From: Treponema denticola
GTDB lineage: Bacteria > Spirochaetota > Spirochaetia > Treponematales > Treponemataceae
Assembly: GCF_024181405.1 (NCBI RefSeq)
Contig: NZ_CP051302.1
Span: forward strand, 744,001 to 808,000
Length of the DNA: 64,000 nt
Direction of reading: 5' to 3'
Each line of letters begins with the position of its first letter. The stretch's first letter is position 1. The position numbers and the translations under genes were made by a program. A model generated the notes under the pieces. It saw nothing but the letters and a program-made list of their open reading frames with translations. It made no database searches and had not been told where the DNA came from. This document shows positions 33,172 to 41,475 of the stretch, piece by piece.

Positions 33172-33660
33172 ATGTTGGAAGCGATGTATAAAATGCAGTG
33201 GATTATGTTTTTTTCTAATCCGATTTTTTTATCCGCTATAACAAGCTGGATGATGAGTCAGGTTATAAAGACTATTTTTGCATTATTTAATGCCTCAATA
33301 AAGACCCCTATAGATTTTTTTGAGCTGGTGTTTTGGCGTACCGGCGGAATGCCTTCAAGTCACTCCGCTCTTGTAGCATCTTTAACCGTCAGCATAGGTA
33401 TAAGGCAGGGGTTTGATTCGGATCTTTTTATTTTTGCCTGTTTTATGGCACTTATAGTTATAAGGGATGCTGTAGGCGTAAGAAGGTCCAGCGGTTTGCA
33501 GGCTAAGGCTCTAAATGACCTCGGTGCAAAGTTTGCCGAAAAGAATGAAGGATATCATTTTAGGGCCGTAAGGGAAATCCAAGGACACAAGCCCGTTGAA
33601 GCTGTTGCCGGCATTATTCTTGGTATAATCACATCAATATTATTTGCTTATTTTGGATAA
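33172..33660 (+). CDS. DUF212 (divergent PAP2-like) membrane protein
   Basis: 162 aa with four hydrophobic stretches. Family motifs are WRTGGMPSSHSALVASL, VIRDAVGVRRSSGLQA and the C-terminal GHKPVEAVAGIILG. These match the conserved histidines of PAP2-type phosphatases in divergent form; the substrate is unknown, possibly a lipid pyrophosphate. It lies 5 nt before a membrane-protein gene that starts the RNF-like operon. Confidence 0.88.
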   Translation: MLEAMYKMQWIMFFSNPIFLSAITSWMMSQVIKTIFALFNASIKTPIDFFELVFWRTGGMPSSHSALVASLTVSIGIRQGFDSDLFIFACFMALIVIRDAVGVRRSSGLQAKALNDLGAKFAEKNEGYHFRAVREIQGHKPVEAVAGIILGIITSILFAYFG

Positions 33661-33665
33661 GAGCT

Positions 33666-35123
33666 ATGAATCAACCTAAAAAATACATCTTCTGTTTTGA
33701 TATTATTGCAGGTTTTTTATTGATTTTCTCTTTTTTCTTGTTAATATTTGTTCCGATGAGCTCAATGTCTACATTGTGGAAGGACTACCTTGTCCTTTTT
33801 TTACCTATGGAAGTAGATGAACCTGCAATTTTACAGGCAGCCGAAGAACACGGTATTACGGGGATAATTTCTTCTCAAACCATAGAAAACCGTTTTTCGG
33901 ATTTGGAAGAACAAGGTTATACCGGCTATCCCTTTACCGATAAGGAGCGTTACACTCAGTGGTTCGTAAATGATCAGGAAAATATAAGATATATGTATAT
34001 TCCATCCGATAAGCATATAACTAAGGACTTTTTTAAATTTTTAAAGAAAAATACCGGATATTTTTTTATAGAAAACGATTCTTCTTTTTCGGTGTTCCAG
34101 TTTTTTATTGCTTTAATATTTTTTGCAGTATCTTTTTTTTATACAAGCCGTAAAAAAAATTATTTCTCTGCCGCCTTTCCCTTTGTTATTTACGCAGCCT
34201 TTCAGCGGGGAATTTTAGCTCTTTCTTCCTCAATTATAATTATGTATACTCTTGCGTTTTGGATGGAAGCCATAGGTTCTTCTTTAAAATTTACAAGAGA
34301 ACAGCTTGTGTCCAGAATCAAAAAAAATCCTCTTTTAGTTTTTTTCCCCTTTGTTGCTCTGATAATTGCAAAATTCAACAGTAATATTTCTCTTGTTCTT
34401 TTTGTCTTTGCAATATCGGCTTCAGCCTCTTTTACATACATCATTGAAAGGTTTAGTTTTTTTGCTGAAGAGAAGATGGATACGCAAAAAATTCATAAAA
34501 CAATACGGGCCTATGTGATGAACCCGGAATCGGTTGCAAAATTTTGGTATACAAGGCATTTGTTTGTCGTCTCTTCTTGTGCTATTTTTTCTATTGCTTT
34601 TTCAGCCTTGTTTTTATATTTCGGTTTTAATAAAACCATAAAGGCATATCAAAATACCCTATATCTGCCTATGCCTGAGGCCTCTGTCGGAATTCCCGGC
34701 TTTTCAAAAAAGGCCTTTGATGAATTAAAAAAAATAAGGACAGGAGATGACCTTCCTGATCTTGGAAACCTTATCTCGGATACATGGAATGCAAAGGTTA
34801 TTCCCTTTACCCGCCTGGGTCTTTCTCCTCAAGAAAATGACAGGGTCAGTTTTAACGATTTTTCCGTAGATGAAAACGGTGTAGTTACGGAACAAGACGG
34901 CCTTGTATTCAATTTTGATGATGAGTTTATAAAAAGCGTTATTTCTTTTAGGACCAGCCCTTCTATCGAAGACCTGCTTTACAGTCAGGGAAGGTTTATT
35001 ACGGCTTCTTATGCTCCTAAGAAATTTCCGCTTAACCGTTATAATAGTGCAGCATTGCTTGTTGCCCTTGTTTCGGCTATAATGCCGTTAATGATTATAT
35101 TATTGAGAGTGTTAGAAAAATGA
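33666..35123 (+). CDS. Membrane protein of unknown function upstream of rnfC
   Basis: 485 aa, not recognised. One N-terminal membrane segment, an extracytoplasmic domain (residues about 45-135) with ILQAAEEHGITGIISSQTIE, then about six further segments, another soluble region (about 340-460) and a final membrane helix. It overlaps rnfC by 4 bp (ATGA) and follows the DUF212 gene by 5 nt, so it belongs to the RNF-like operon. It may be a partner of this unusual complex; that is inference from position. Confidence 0.6.
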   Translation: MNQPKKYIFCFDIIAGFLLIFSFFLLIFVPMSSMSTLWKDYLVLFLPMEVDEPAILQAAEEHGITGIISSQTIENRFSDLEEQGYTGYPFTDKERYTQWFVNDQENIRYMYIPSDKHITKDFFKFLKKNTGYFFIENDSSFSVFQFFIALIFFAVSFFYTSRKKNYFSAAFPFVIYAAFQRGILALSSSIIIMYTLAFWMEAIGSSLKFTREQLVSRIKKNPLLVFFPFVALIIAKFNSNISLVLFVFAISASASFTYIIERFSFFAEEKMDTQKIHKTIRAYVMNPESVAKFWYTRHLFVVSSCAIFSIAFSALFLYFGFNKTIKAYQNTLYLPMPEASVGIPGFSKKAFDELKKIRTGDDLPDLGNLISDTWNAKVIPFTRLGLSPQENDRVSFNDFSVDENGVVTEQDGLVFNFDDEFIKSVISFRTSPSIEDLLYSQGRFITASYAPKKFPLNRYNSAALLVALVSAIMPLMIILLRVLEK

Positions 35124-36406
35124 CGGAATTTTTAAGATTTAAACGGGGTAAAGAGGTTTTAGAATACCCTAAGCTTCCTGCCTCGTTTGAGGGCAATGCC
35201 TTTTTACCTCAAAAGGCCTTTATACCTATAGCTTTTGATTCTAAAAAGCGTCCGGAAACCCTTGTTATGAAAGGAGAGACCGTAAAAGAAGGTCAAATTA
35301 TAGCCCGTACTGAGGAACCTTTTTCGGTCGGCATATACTCTTCTATTCCCGGAATTTTATATGATTTTATTGATTTTACCCTTCCGGACGGGAAGCATAT
35401 CCATGCTGCAGCCGTAAAACTTGAAGGGGCTTTTGATATTCTAGGCCGCCCATCTGCCGATTATCCATGGAGGACTTCTTCTAATTCCGAAATTGTTAGA
35501 GCAATAGGTTATTCCGGAATTTTAAATACGGCTGATTTTTCAACAGTGCCCCTTATTTATCAGGTAAGAAATGCTTTAAAAAAGGAAGAGGCCGATATCT
35601 ATATAAACCTTTTCGATAAGGACCCTTCTTCAGGTATTGATTCAATCTTGTTTGATCATTTTTTTGAAGATGTTGCAGAGGGTCTTGGTATAATGGCGAA
35701 AATCCTCAATGCTGCTTCTGTAACCTGTATTCATAAGTTGGCAAAAAAAGATCTTTACAAGTTAGAGCAAATTTCAGAAACTTGTGAGCCTTTTTGTAAG
35801 GTAAAATTTATAAATGCATCAAATGATTATCCCTTTGTTCAAAAAAATTATTTTGCAAATAAGGAAAATCCTTTTTTAATAGATATTCCTACTGCTATGT
35901 ATACATATGAGGTTGTAAGAACAAATAATCCTATTACCTCTGTTTATGTTCTTGTAACCGGTAAGGCTATCAATGAACCCAAGGTTTTAAAGGTTAAGAT
36001 AGGGACACCTATAGGAAATCTTATAGAAGAGTGCGGAGGCTTTAAAACCGTGCCGGCACAAATTATATTGAACGGGCTTATCGGCGGGATATCCGCCGAT
36101 ACTTTGGATATACCTGTAACGAGTACCTTAAAATCGATTCATATTCCGGGGAAGGATAGTATAAAAAAACACTCTATAGAAGAGTGTATAAATTGCGGTT
36201 TATGTTTTAATTCTTGTCCTCTCTATTTGGAGCCTAAAAAAATAGTTGAATCCATTGAAGCTGATGACTTAAACGAGGACATTTTAAAACAAATAAATAT
36301 TTGCAGCGGTTGTGCTTGTTGTTCCGCCTGTTGTCCTTCAAGGATTCCCCTGTGTTCCATTATTTTAGAGATGTCAAAAAAATTTAAAAAAGGAAATCTT
36401 TTATGA
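35120..36406 (+). CDS. rnfC: RnfC-like electron-transport subunit lacking the NADH/FMN loop
   Basis: 428 aa. Correct overall plan: N-terminal region with LVMKGETVKEGQIIA, a central domain, an SLBB-like segment (VLKVKIGTPIGNLIEECGG) and two ferredoxin [4Fe-4S] motifs, CINCGLCFNSCP and CSGCACCSACCPSRIPL. The central domain normally binds FMN/NADH through GxGGAxFPTxxK and ECEP; here the matching stretches read SGILNTADFST and LFDKDPS. The substrate site therefore looks lost. It overlaps rnfD by 4 bp. Confidence 0.82.
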   Translation: MTEFLRFKRGKEVLEYPKLPASFEGNAFLPQKAFIPIAFDSKKRPETLVMKGETVKEGQIIARTEEPFSVGIYSSIPGILYDFIDFTLPDGKHIHAAAVKLEGAFDILGRPSADYPWRTSSNSEIVRAIGYSGILNTADFSTVPLIYQVRNALKKEEADIYINLFDKDPSSGIDSILFDHFFEDVAEGLGIMAKILNAASVTCIHKLAKKDLYKLEQISETCEPFCKVKFINASNDYPFVQKNYFANKENPFLIDIPTAMYTYEVVRTNNPITSVYVLVTGKAINEPKVLKVKIGTPIGNLIEECGGFKTVPAQIILNGLIGGISADTLDIPVTSTLKSIHIPGKDSIKKHSIEECINCGLCFNSCPLYLEPKKIVESIEADDLNEDILKQINICSGCACCSACCPSRIPLCSIILEMSKKFKKGNLL

Positions 36407-37437
36407 AATCTTATTCTAACTTGTCTTTGACGGCTGCTCCATTTGTGTATACACGCCTTCCCATTTTTAAAATTAATATTGCCGTTTTATCTCTTTTAGG
36501 TATCCAAATTTTGATTTTGGCGCTGAGTGCCGACCTTTATGCCCTGTTAAATATTGTCATTGCGGTTATGGGCGTATTATTTGTAGAAAATTTACTTAGA
36601 TATTTAGCTTCCTCAAAATTCGGTTTATCCCTCGAAATGATAATTTCAGGTTTGCTGATAGGTTTCTTTATGCCGACCGATATAGGATTTGTTTTTGTTT
36701 TTATTTTAAGTGCTTTTTCGGTATTTATTGTAAAAACCGTGTTCGGCGGAACAGGGCGAAATTGGCTGAACCCTGTTGCTTTTGCAGTCTGTGCTGCATA
36801 TATTTCCCGGCCGGAGGCCTTTCCGCCGCTGATTTCAGATTTTTCACTCTTAGCTGAAAAAGGCAGTTTTTTTGCCGTGATGGAGGCAAACGGCCTTTTA
36901 AAACTTAAAACGGATTTTACCGTTACCTCTGCTCTTAATTCCATTTTATTACACGGTGTAGGCGTAACCCTTCCTGAAGGCTATATAAGCCTCTTTTTAA
37001 ATTCTACATCATCAATACCTGCTTTCCGTTACAATATAGTTACATTGGTGTCGTCGATAATATTGTTTTCTATCAGGGCTGTGGATTATATTCTTCCTGC
37101 GTTTTTTTTGGCAACCTATGCTGTTTTAGTTTGGATTTTCGGAATGGTCCCTGTTTCAAATATTTATTTTACGGGAGACATACTGTCGGCTGTTTTAACG
37201 GGCGGCGTTTTATTTGCTGCCTTTTTTGTTATGACGGAGCCTGCATCTTCTCCCAAAACCAAATACGGAAAGGCTATGAGCGGATTTTTTACAGGGATTT
37301 TTGCCTTTTTTATATGTGCCCATGGAGCATCGCCTGCAGGAATCTTCTTTGCCATAATACTCGGCAATATAATTTCTCCTCTTATCGAAAGACTTGAGAT
37401 AAAAATACAGGCTAAAAAAAGGAGCCGCTATGAATAA
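36403..37437 (+). CDS. rnfD: RnfD-like membrane subunit
   Basis: 344 aa with about nine hydrophobic segments, NqrB/RnfD family: FGGTGRNWLNPVAFAVCAAY and FVMTEPASSPKTKYGKAM are family landmarks. The usual covalent FMN threonine motif (SGAT-like) is not clear; the matching region reads TVTSALNS, so flavinylation cannot be confirmed. It overlaps the next gene by 8 bp. Confidence 0.88.
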   Translation: MKSYSNLSLTAAPFVYTRLPIFKINIAVLSLLGIQILILALSADLYALLNIVIAVMGVLFVENLLRYLASSKFGLSLEMIISGLLIGFFMPTDIGFVFVFILSAFSVFIVKTVFGGTGRNWLNPVAFAVCAAYISRPEAFPPLISDFSLLAEKGSFFAVMEANGLLKLKTDFTVTSALNSILLHGVGVTLPEGYISLFLNSTSSIPAFRYNIVTLVSSIILFSIRAVDYILPAFFLATYAVLVWIFGMVPVSNIYFTGDILSAVLTGGVLFAAFFVMTEPASSPKTKYGKAMSGFFTGIFAFFICAHGASPAGIFFAIILGNIISPLIERLEIKIQAKKRSRYE

Positions 37438-37921
37438 TTCGAATGTAGAAAAAATAAAAAAACACCTCCTCCTTTTTGCTTTTTTTATTGTATCGGGACT
37501 TATATTGTGGGGAAGCGGTTATATAATTTCAGGACTTAAAAATGATGCCTATTTACAGGATGCAGACTATATTTTAAAAAACTCTCCGCTTTGTTCGAAA
37601 TATCAAGGTGTAGAATTTATAAAAGCCTTAAAGCCTTCTTCGCTAAATATGAATTTTTGTAATGCGGTTTTTGAAGTCAAGATGAAGGAGAAAAAAGGCT
37701 ATGCCGCTTTTATAAATATGAGCGGAAAATACGGAATATATCAAGGGATGTTTCTCTACTTTAAGGAGGAAAGACAATGCTTTTTTTGCGGTTTAGGAGG
37801 AGGTATTGCCGATAGACCGGCTATATATTACGGCATAATTCCTCTGACTATAAGCATTTCCGAGCAAAAATTAGCTTCTGCCTTTGAACGGCTTGAGATA
37901 AACAATAAGGAGAAAAAATAA
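37430..37921 (+). CDS. RnfG-position protein without flavinylation motif
   Basis: 163 aa. One N-terminal membrane helix and an extracytoplasmic domain, in the place of RnfG between RnfD and RnfE. The family's (S/T)GATxT(S) covalent-flavin motif is absent; the C-terminal part reads FCGLGGGIADRPAIYYG. Four Cys residues, including one pair spaced CFFC. It may be a truncated or highly diverged RnfG; naming rests on order. Stop is adjacent to the next ATG (TAA-ATG). Confidence 0.6.
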   Translation: MNNSNVEKIKKHLLLFAFFIVSGLILWGSGYIISGLKNDAYLQDADYILKNSPLCSKYQGVEFIKALKPSSLNMNFCNAVFEVKMKEKKGYAAFINMSGKYGIYQGMFLYFKEERQCFFCGLGGGIADRPAIYYGIIPLTISISEQKLASAFERLEINNKEKK

Positions 37922-38515
37922 ATGGCTGCAAATAAGAAGTTGATCGTCTTTCTTTTCGGTTTATGTCCCATAATTCCTGCTGCCTCAAATTTTGCATACG
38001 GAATTGTCTTAACCGTTTCATTGTGGGTTATCTTTTTTTTGGGGATTTTAGGAAATTATGTAGGGAAGCTGATAGATATTAACCGTTTTAACTATGTGTT
38101 TGTAAGTATATTTATGATTACCGGTGCGGCTTTGGTCAATGCCTTGCTGGAAGGTATATTACCTATAATACACGGCCCCCTTCAAGTATATACGTATATA
38201 TTAACCTTTTCCTACATTATTTTTTTGGGCCTAAAACAATATTATAAAGACTCTGAATCATTGGATTTACCTATATGGTATTCCGTCTTGATTTTGAGTT
38301 TATCTGCTTTAAGGGAATTTTTTGCTTTCGGCTCACTTTCTTTTCCTGTTTCATCGGGTTTTTTATCGCTTCGGCTGCCTTATTTTTCAAATCATCCTCT
38401 ATTCCGTTTTTTAGGGACCACTGCCGGAGCCTTTATTATCCTCGGGCTTATAATATGGATTTATTTTTCCGTTACAAAAGAATTGCCGACTGTTAAGATG
38501 GGAGAGGAAGAATGA
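37922..38515 (+). CDS. rnfE: RnfE-like membrane subunit
   Basis: 197 aa, six hydrophobic segments. LFGLCPIIPAASNFAYG matches the LGLCPxLAVT start of RnfE/NqrD, keeping the cysteine that helps hold the intramembrane iron-sulfur centre. The second cysteine, expected mid-protein (TNC in the family), is not evident in TFSYIIFLGLKQ. Overlaps rnfA by 4 bp. Confidence 0.8.
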   Translation: MAANKKLIVFLFGLCPIIPAASNFAYGIVLTVSLWVIFFLGILGNYVGKLIDINRFNYVFVSIFMITGAALVNALLEGILPIIHGPLQVYTYILTFSYIIFLGLKQYYKDSESLDLPIWYSVLILSLSALREFFAFGSLSFPVSSGFLSLRLPYFSNHPLFRFLGTTAGAFIILGLIIWIYFSVTKELPTVKMGEEE

Positions 38516-39051
38516 GTCTGATTATCTTTTATACCTTTGTATCTTCGATTGTTTTTGTATATGGAATAGGTTTGGAATGCCTCTATATCTATCTTGAAAA
38601 CCCCAAAAAAGTATATGCATTTTTTATTAAAAATGTCATAGTAGTTTTGATATCGGTTAGTCCGGTTTGGGCTTTATGCCGTTATATTTTAAACCCTCTT
38701 GGTGCCGGTTTTCTTCTCCCTGTTTTGACTATAAGTTTTTTAGAGACATTGAATTTGATTTTTAAGCTTGTATGGCCTAAGTTTAACGGTTTAAAACCTG
38801 AAGAAAAGATTTTTAGCTGGGGACTCGTATTTTTTTGCCTTTATCAGTCCTCTACATATCGAGAATGTCTTGCTTTGATTTTTTCGGGTTTTTTTAGTCT
38901 TTTTGTGTTTTTGTTTGTTCTAAATGCAATAAAGCAAAAAACAGCGGATAAAGAATCTTTTACCGAATGGAAAAAAGCGTCTCTATTTTTGATAAGCATG
39001 GGGCTGATGTTGTCGGCTTTTTATCTTACTGATCTATCGCCCTTTTTTTAA
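38512..39051 (+). CDS. rnfA: RnfA-like membrane subunit
   Basis: 179 aa, six hydrophobic segments. Cys candidates for the intramembrane cluster occur in GIGLECLYIY and FFCLYQSS. Divergent, but size, topology and position match RnfA/NqrE. Last gene of the operon; no RnfB gene follows, and the next gene has its own promoter. Confidence 0.75.
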   Translation: MSLIIFYTFVSSIVFVYGIGLECLYIYLENPKKVYAFFIKNVIVVLISVSPVWALCRYILNPLGAGFLLPVLTISFLETLNLIFKLVWPKFNGLKPEEKIFSWGLVFFCLYQSSTYRECLALIFSGFFSLFVFLFVLNAIKQKTADKESFTEWKKASLFLISMGLMLSAFYLTDLSPFF

Positions 39052-39082
39052 TTTTTAACCGTTTTTGAAAAGCATTGCAGGA

Positions 39083-39111
39083 TTGACAAGGCTTTGTTTA
39101 TAATTTATAAT
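39083..39111 (+). promoter_or_regulatory. Consensus promoter of the GH57-like gene
   Basis: TTGACA, 17-nt spacer, TATAAT (39106-39111); transcripts would have a leader of about 25 nt. Confidence 0.85.
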
Positions 39112-39142
39112 TGAACCATTGTAAAAATGTAAAGGGGTTTTT

Positions 39143-41026
39143 GTGGAAAAGAACAGTAAAAAAAAACTGGAGATATGTTTTGCCGTTCATGCAGACTATA
39201 ATGTAATTGATGAGTTTTCAAAAGAAGATTATACTCAAGACTACAAAGATTTTTTTTCAAGCTTATATGCTTCTCCTTCTATTCCCTTTACTCTTGTCTT
39301 TAGCGGCAGATTTTTAGAATGGATACAGCGTAAAAACCCCTCCTTTTTTGATGTTATTTACGAAATGCACAATAGAAAACAAGTCGAGATTTTGGGAAAT
39401 GCCTTTTATGAGCCGTTTATCTCGATGATTCCTTCATCCGACCTCATAGGGCAGATAGAGTACATGACGGATACTTTGCGTAAACATTCTTATAAAAGAC
39501 CCCGCGGTATGTATCTGCCCTATTTTGCATGGAATCCCAATATCCTTCCCAATTTACAAAAATGCGGAATGGAGTATTGCCTTCTTGATTTCCGTTTTTT
39601 TATTAAGGCCGGCTTAAATGCATTTGCCCCGGTTTGTATGGAAGACGGCGGAAAAATATTATTCGGTATTCCTTCTACTTATGAATTTGAAAATACCGAT
39701 TTGCAGCCGGCAGCCTTTTATGACTTATTATGCAATTATGCAAGTGTAGTTACCGAAACAAGCGTTGTCGTCTTCTTATCCGGAGAAACAGCAGTTCGAT
39801 TTTTAGATAAATCAAAGGGTAAAAAATCGTGGATGGAGGAATTTCTTGAACGTATTTCGTCTCCCGACTCCGTTATTTCGCTCACTCATACCGGACAAAT
39901 AATTAAAAATAAAAGAATATATCAAAAGGGCTTTATATCCTCAAATGCAATATTTTCAAATCAACTTGTAAACAGCTCCGTAAAACAGCTTCTAGCCAAT
40001 AAACCCAATGTCTATGCCATGTATGCAAAGATGATCTATGTTCATAGTCTTGTAAACCAGGTGCGTGGTGATAAGGCCCGCAAAAATAATTCCTCATTGG
40101 ATTTGTGGAAGGCTGAAAGCGGAATACTTTTTAATTTGGATTGTAAAAATAAAAAATATAACAGAGATTTAAGGCAATACTGCTACAGAAATCTGCTTTT
40201 AGCCGAAAAGCAGACTCGAATCCCCGGAGTTTTTGCAGATTCTTTAACCAGTTTGGATTTTGATTTGGATGGTGTTAAGGAGTTTATATCCCAGAGGGAA
40301 CATCTCAATATGTATATTCACGCTCTTGGCGGAAAGATTTTTGAGATGGATGTATTTTCTGCCTATAAAAACTATGCAGATATCTGTTCCGAAGAGACCG
40401 GCTTATTTGTAGACCATCTTATATCTTCAGATGAGCTTGAAACAATTAAAAAAGGGGACTTTAAGTTTGCTGTTGCCAAGCCGGTTTTTTGCGAAAATCT
40501 TTATCAGGATGTAAAATTCGACAGGGTCAAATTTGAGCTTCTAATGAAAACCGAAGGAAGCTTCCGCAGTTTTAATCAATTAGTATCCTTGCGCAAACAA
40601 TACAGCTTCAATGATCAGGGCGTCCAAGTTCAATATATTTTAAAAAATGAAAGTCCCTTTAATCTTTCGGCTTATTTTATGGTGGAAATAGACCTGTCCG
40701 TAAGCCCTATTGAAAAAAAACTTGCAAGCGTTTCAGTTTATGCGGATGATCAAAAGTATGAGGCTTCTCAAGAAAAAAACACCTTTTCAAAGGTTTCTTG
40801 GGTTCAGATAACGGAACCTGAAGGGAAGACCGTCTTTACCATAGAATCTAATGAGGCTGCAGAGTGTATTATTCTTCCCATATACGAAAAAATTCCTGAG
40901 GCAAAAAATCCTATTATGGGAATAAGAAATCTGTTTTTTTGGAAGGTCGATTTAAATTCCGGATTTGAAACGGAAAAGCTTCTTTTCTTTAAGGTAGATG
41001 CAAAAAAAGCGGGAAAAGAAAAATAA
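39143..41026 (+). CDS. GH57-like protein (4-alpha-glucanotransferase family) with missing catalytic residues
   Basis: 627 aa, cytoplasmic. GTG start with AAAGGGG 5 nt upstream. The GH57 plan is visible: VEILGNAFYEPFIS, then RPRGMYLPYFAWNPNIL, and LLDFRFF; the C-terminal half is the DUF1925/DUF1926-type beta domain. In active members the third region carries the nucleophile in TERVWEP and the fourth the acid in DDGEKFG. Here they read LPYFAWNP and LSGETAVRF, so both catalytic acids look lost. A glycan-binding or regulatory role is possible. Confidence 0.72.
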   Translation: MEKNSKKKLEICFAVHADYNVIDEFSKEDYTQDYKDFFSSLYASPSIPFTLVFSGRFLEWIQRKNPSFFDVIYEMHNRKQVEILGNAFYEPFISMIPSSDLIGQIEYMTDTLRKHSYKRPRGMYLPYFAWNPNILPNLQKCGMEYCLLDFRFFIKAGLNAFAPVCMEDGGKILFGIPSTYEFENTDLQPAAFYDLLCNYASVVTETSVVVFLSGETAVRFLDKSKGKKSWMEEFLERISSPDSVISLTHTGQIIKNKRIYQKGFISSNAIFSNQLVNSSVKQLLANKPNVYAMYAKMIYVHSLVNQVRGDKARKNNSSLDLWKAESGILFNLDCKNKKYNRDLRQYCYRNLLLAEKQTRIPGVFADSLTSLDFDLDGVKEFISQREHLNMYIHALGGKIFEMDVFSAYKNYADICSEETGLFVDHLISSDELETIKKGDFKFAVAKPVFCENLYQDVKFDRVKFELLMKTEGSFRSFNQLVSLRKQYSFNDQGVQVQYILKNESPFNLSAYFMVEIDLSVSPIEKKLASVSVYADDQKYEASQEKNTFSKVSWVQITEPEGKTVFTIESNEAAECIILPIYEKIPEAKNPIMGIRNLFFWKVDLNSGFETEKLLFFKVDAKKAGKEK

Positions 41027-41041
41027 AGCCCTCTATCCCTC

Positions 41042-41070
41042 TTGACCGCAAGGCTTTACTTACGTAAACT
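41042..41070 (+). promoter_or_regulatory. Promoter of the small membrane-protein gene, predicted leaderless
   Basis: TTGACC, 17-nt spacer, TAAACT, 6 nt to ATG 41077. An ACTTAC/GTAAGT inverted repeat overlaps the -10 box. Confidence 0.6.
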
Positions 41071-41076
41071 GTAAGT

Positions 41077-41475
41077 ATGGGACGCGTTTTGGCTTATATG
41101 CTTTATATATTGGCATTGGCAATAGAAATACTCAGAGTTCTCTTGTTTACTTATATTGAAAAGGCTCAGCCTTGGCCCTTAAGTATTGTTGATTGGATTG
41201 CCTTCGTTTTTTTATGTATGCCGGCCGTGTTTTTCTTTTTATTATTACATCAAGAAAAAGATTTTCACCAGCTTTTAAGGATTATTGCCGGTATTAAATT
41301 TTTGTCTATTATTGCGGCATGGTTTTTTTTGATAAAAACTGCACGTTTTGTAAGCCTGACGGAGTGGACTGCCGATGCGTTTATTTTCCAAACTCGGGTA
41401 ACAAGGTTATTTTTGTATATTGATACTTTGATATTAATTTTATGCTTAAAAAGGGAGAGGTCTTTATGCAAATAA
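41077..41475 (+). CDS. Four-helix membrane protein, unknown function
   Basis: 132 aa with four hydrophobic helices (residues about 6-24, 38-58, 68-86 and 108-124). No family recognised. It overlaps the next gene by 10 bp. No ribosome site before the ATG. It is the first gene of the MinD-like/FapA/Lgt/NadE/DedA run, which it may lead. Confidence 0.6.
   Translation: MGRVLAYMLYILALAIEILRVLLFTYIEKAQPWPLSIVDWIAFVFLCMPAVFFFLLLHQEKDFHQLLRIIAGIKFLSIIAAWFFLIKTARFVSLTEWTADAFIFQTRVTRLFLYIDTLILILCLKRERSLCK

Noticed and set aside
38275..38496. Other-frame open reading frames inside rnfE, valS, uvrB and fapA
   Set aside because: Shadow frames of clear genes with no ribosome site or family motif.
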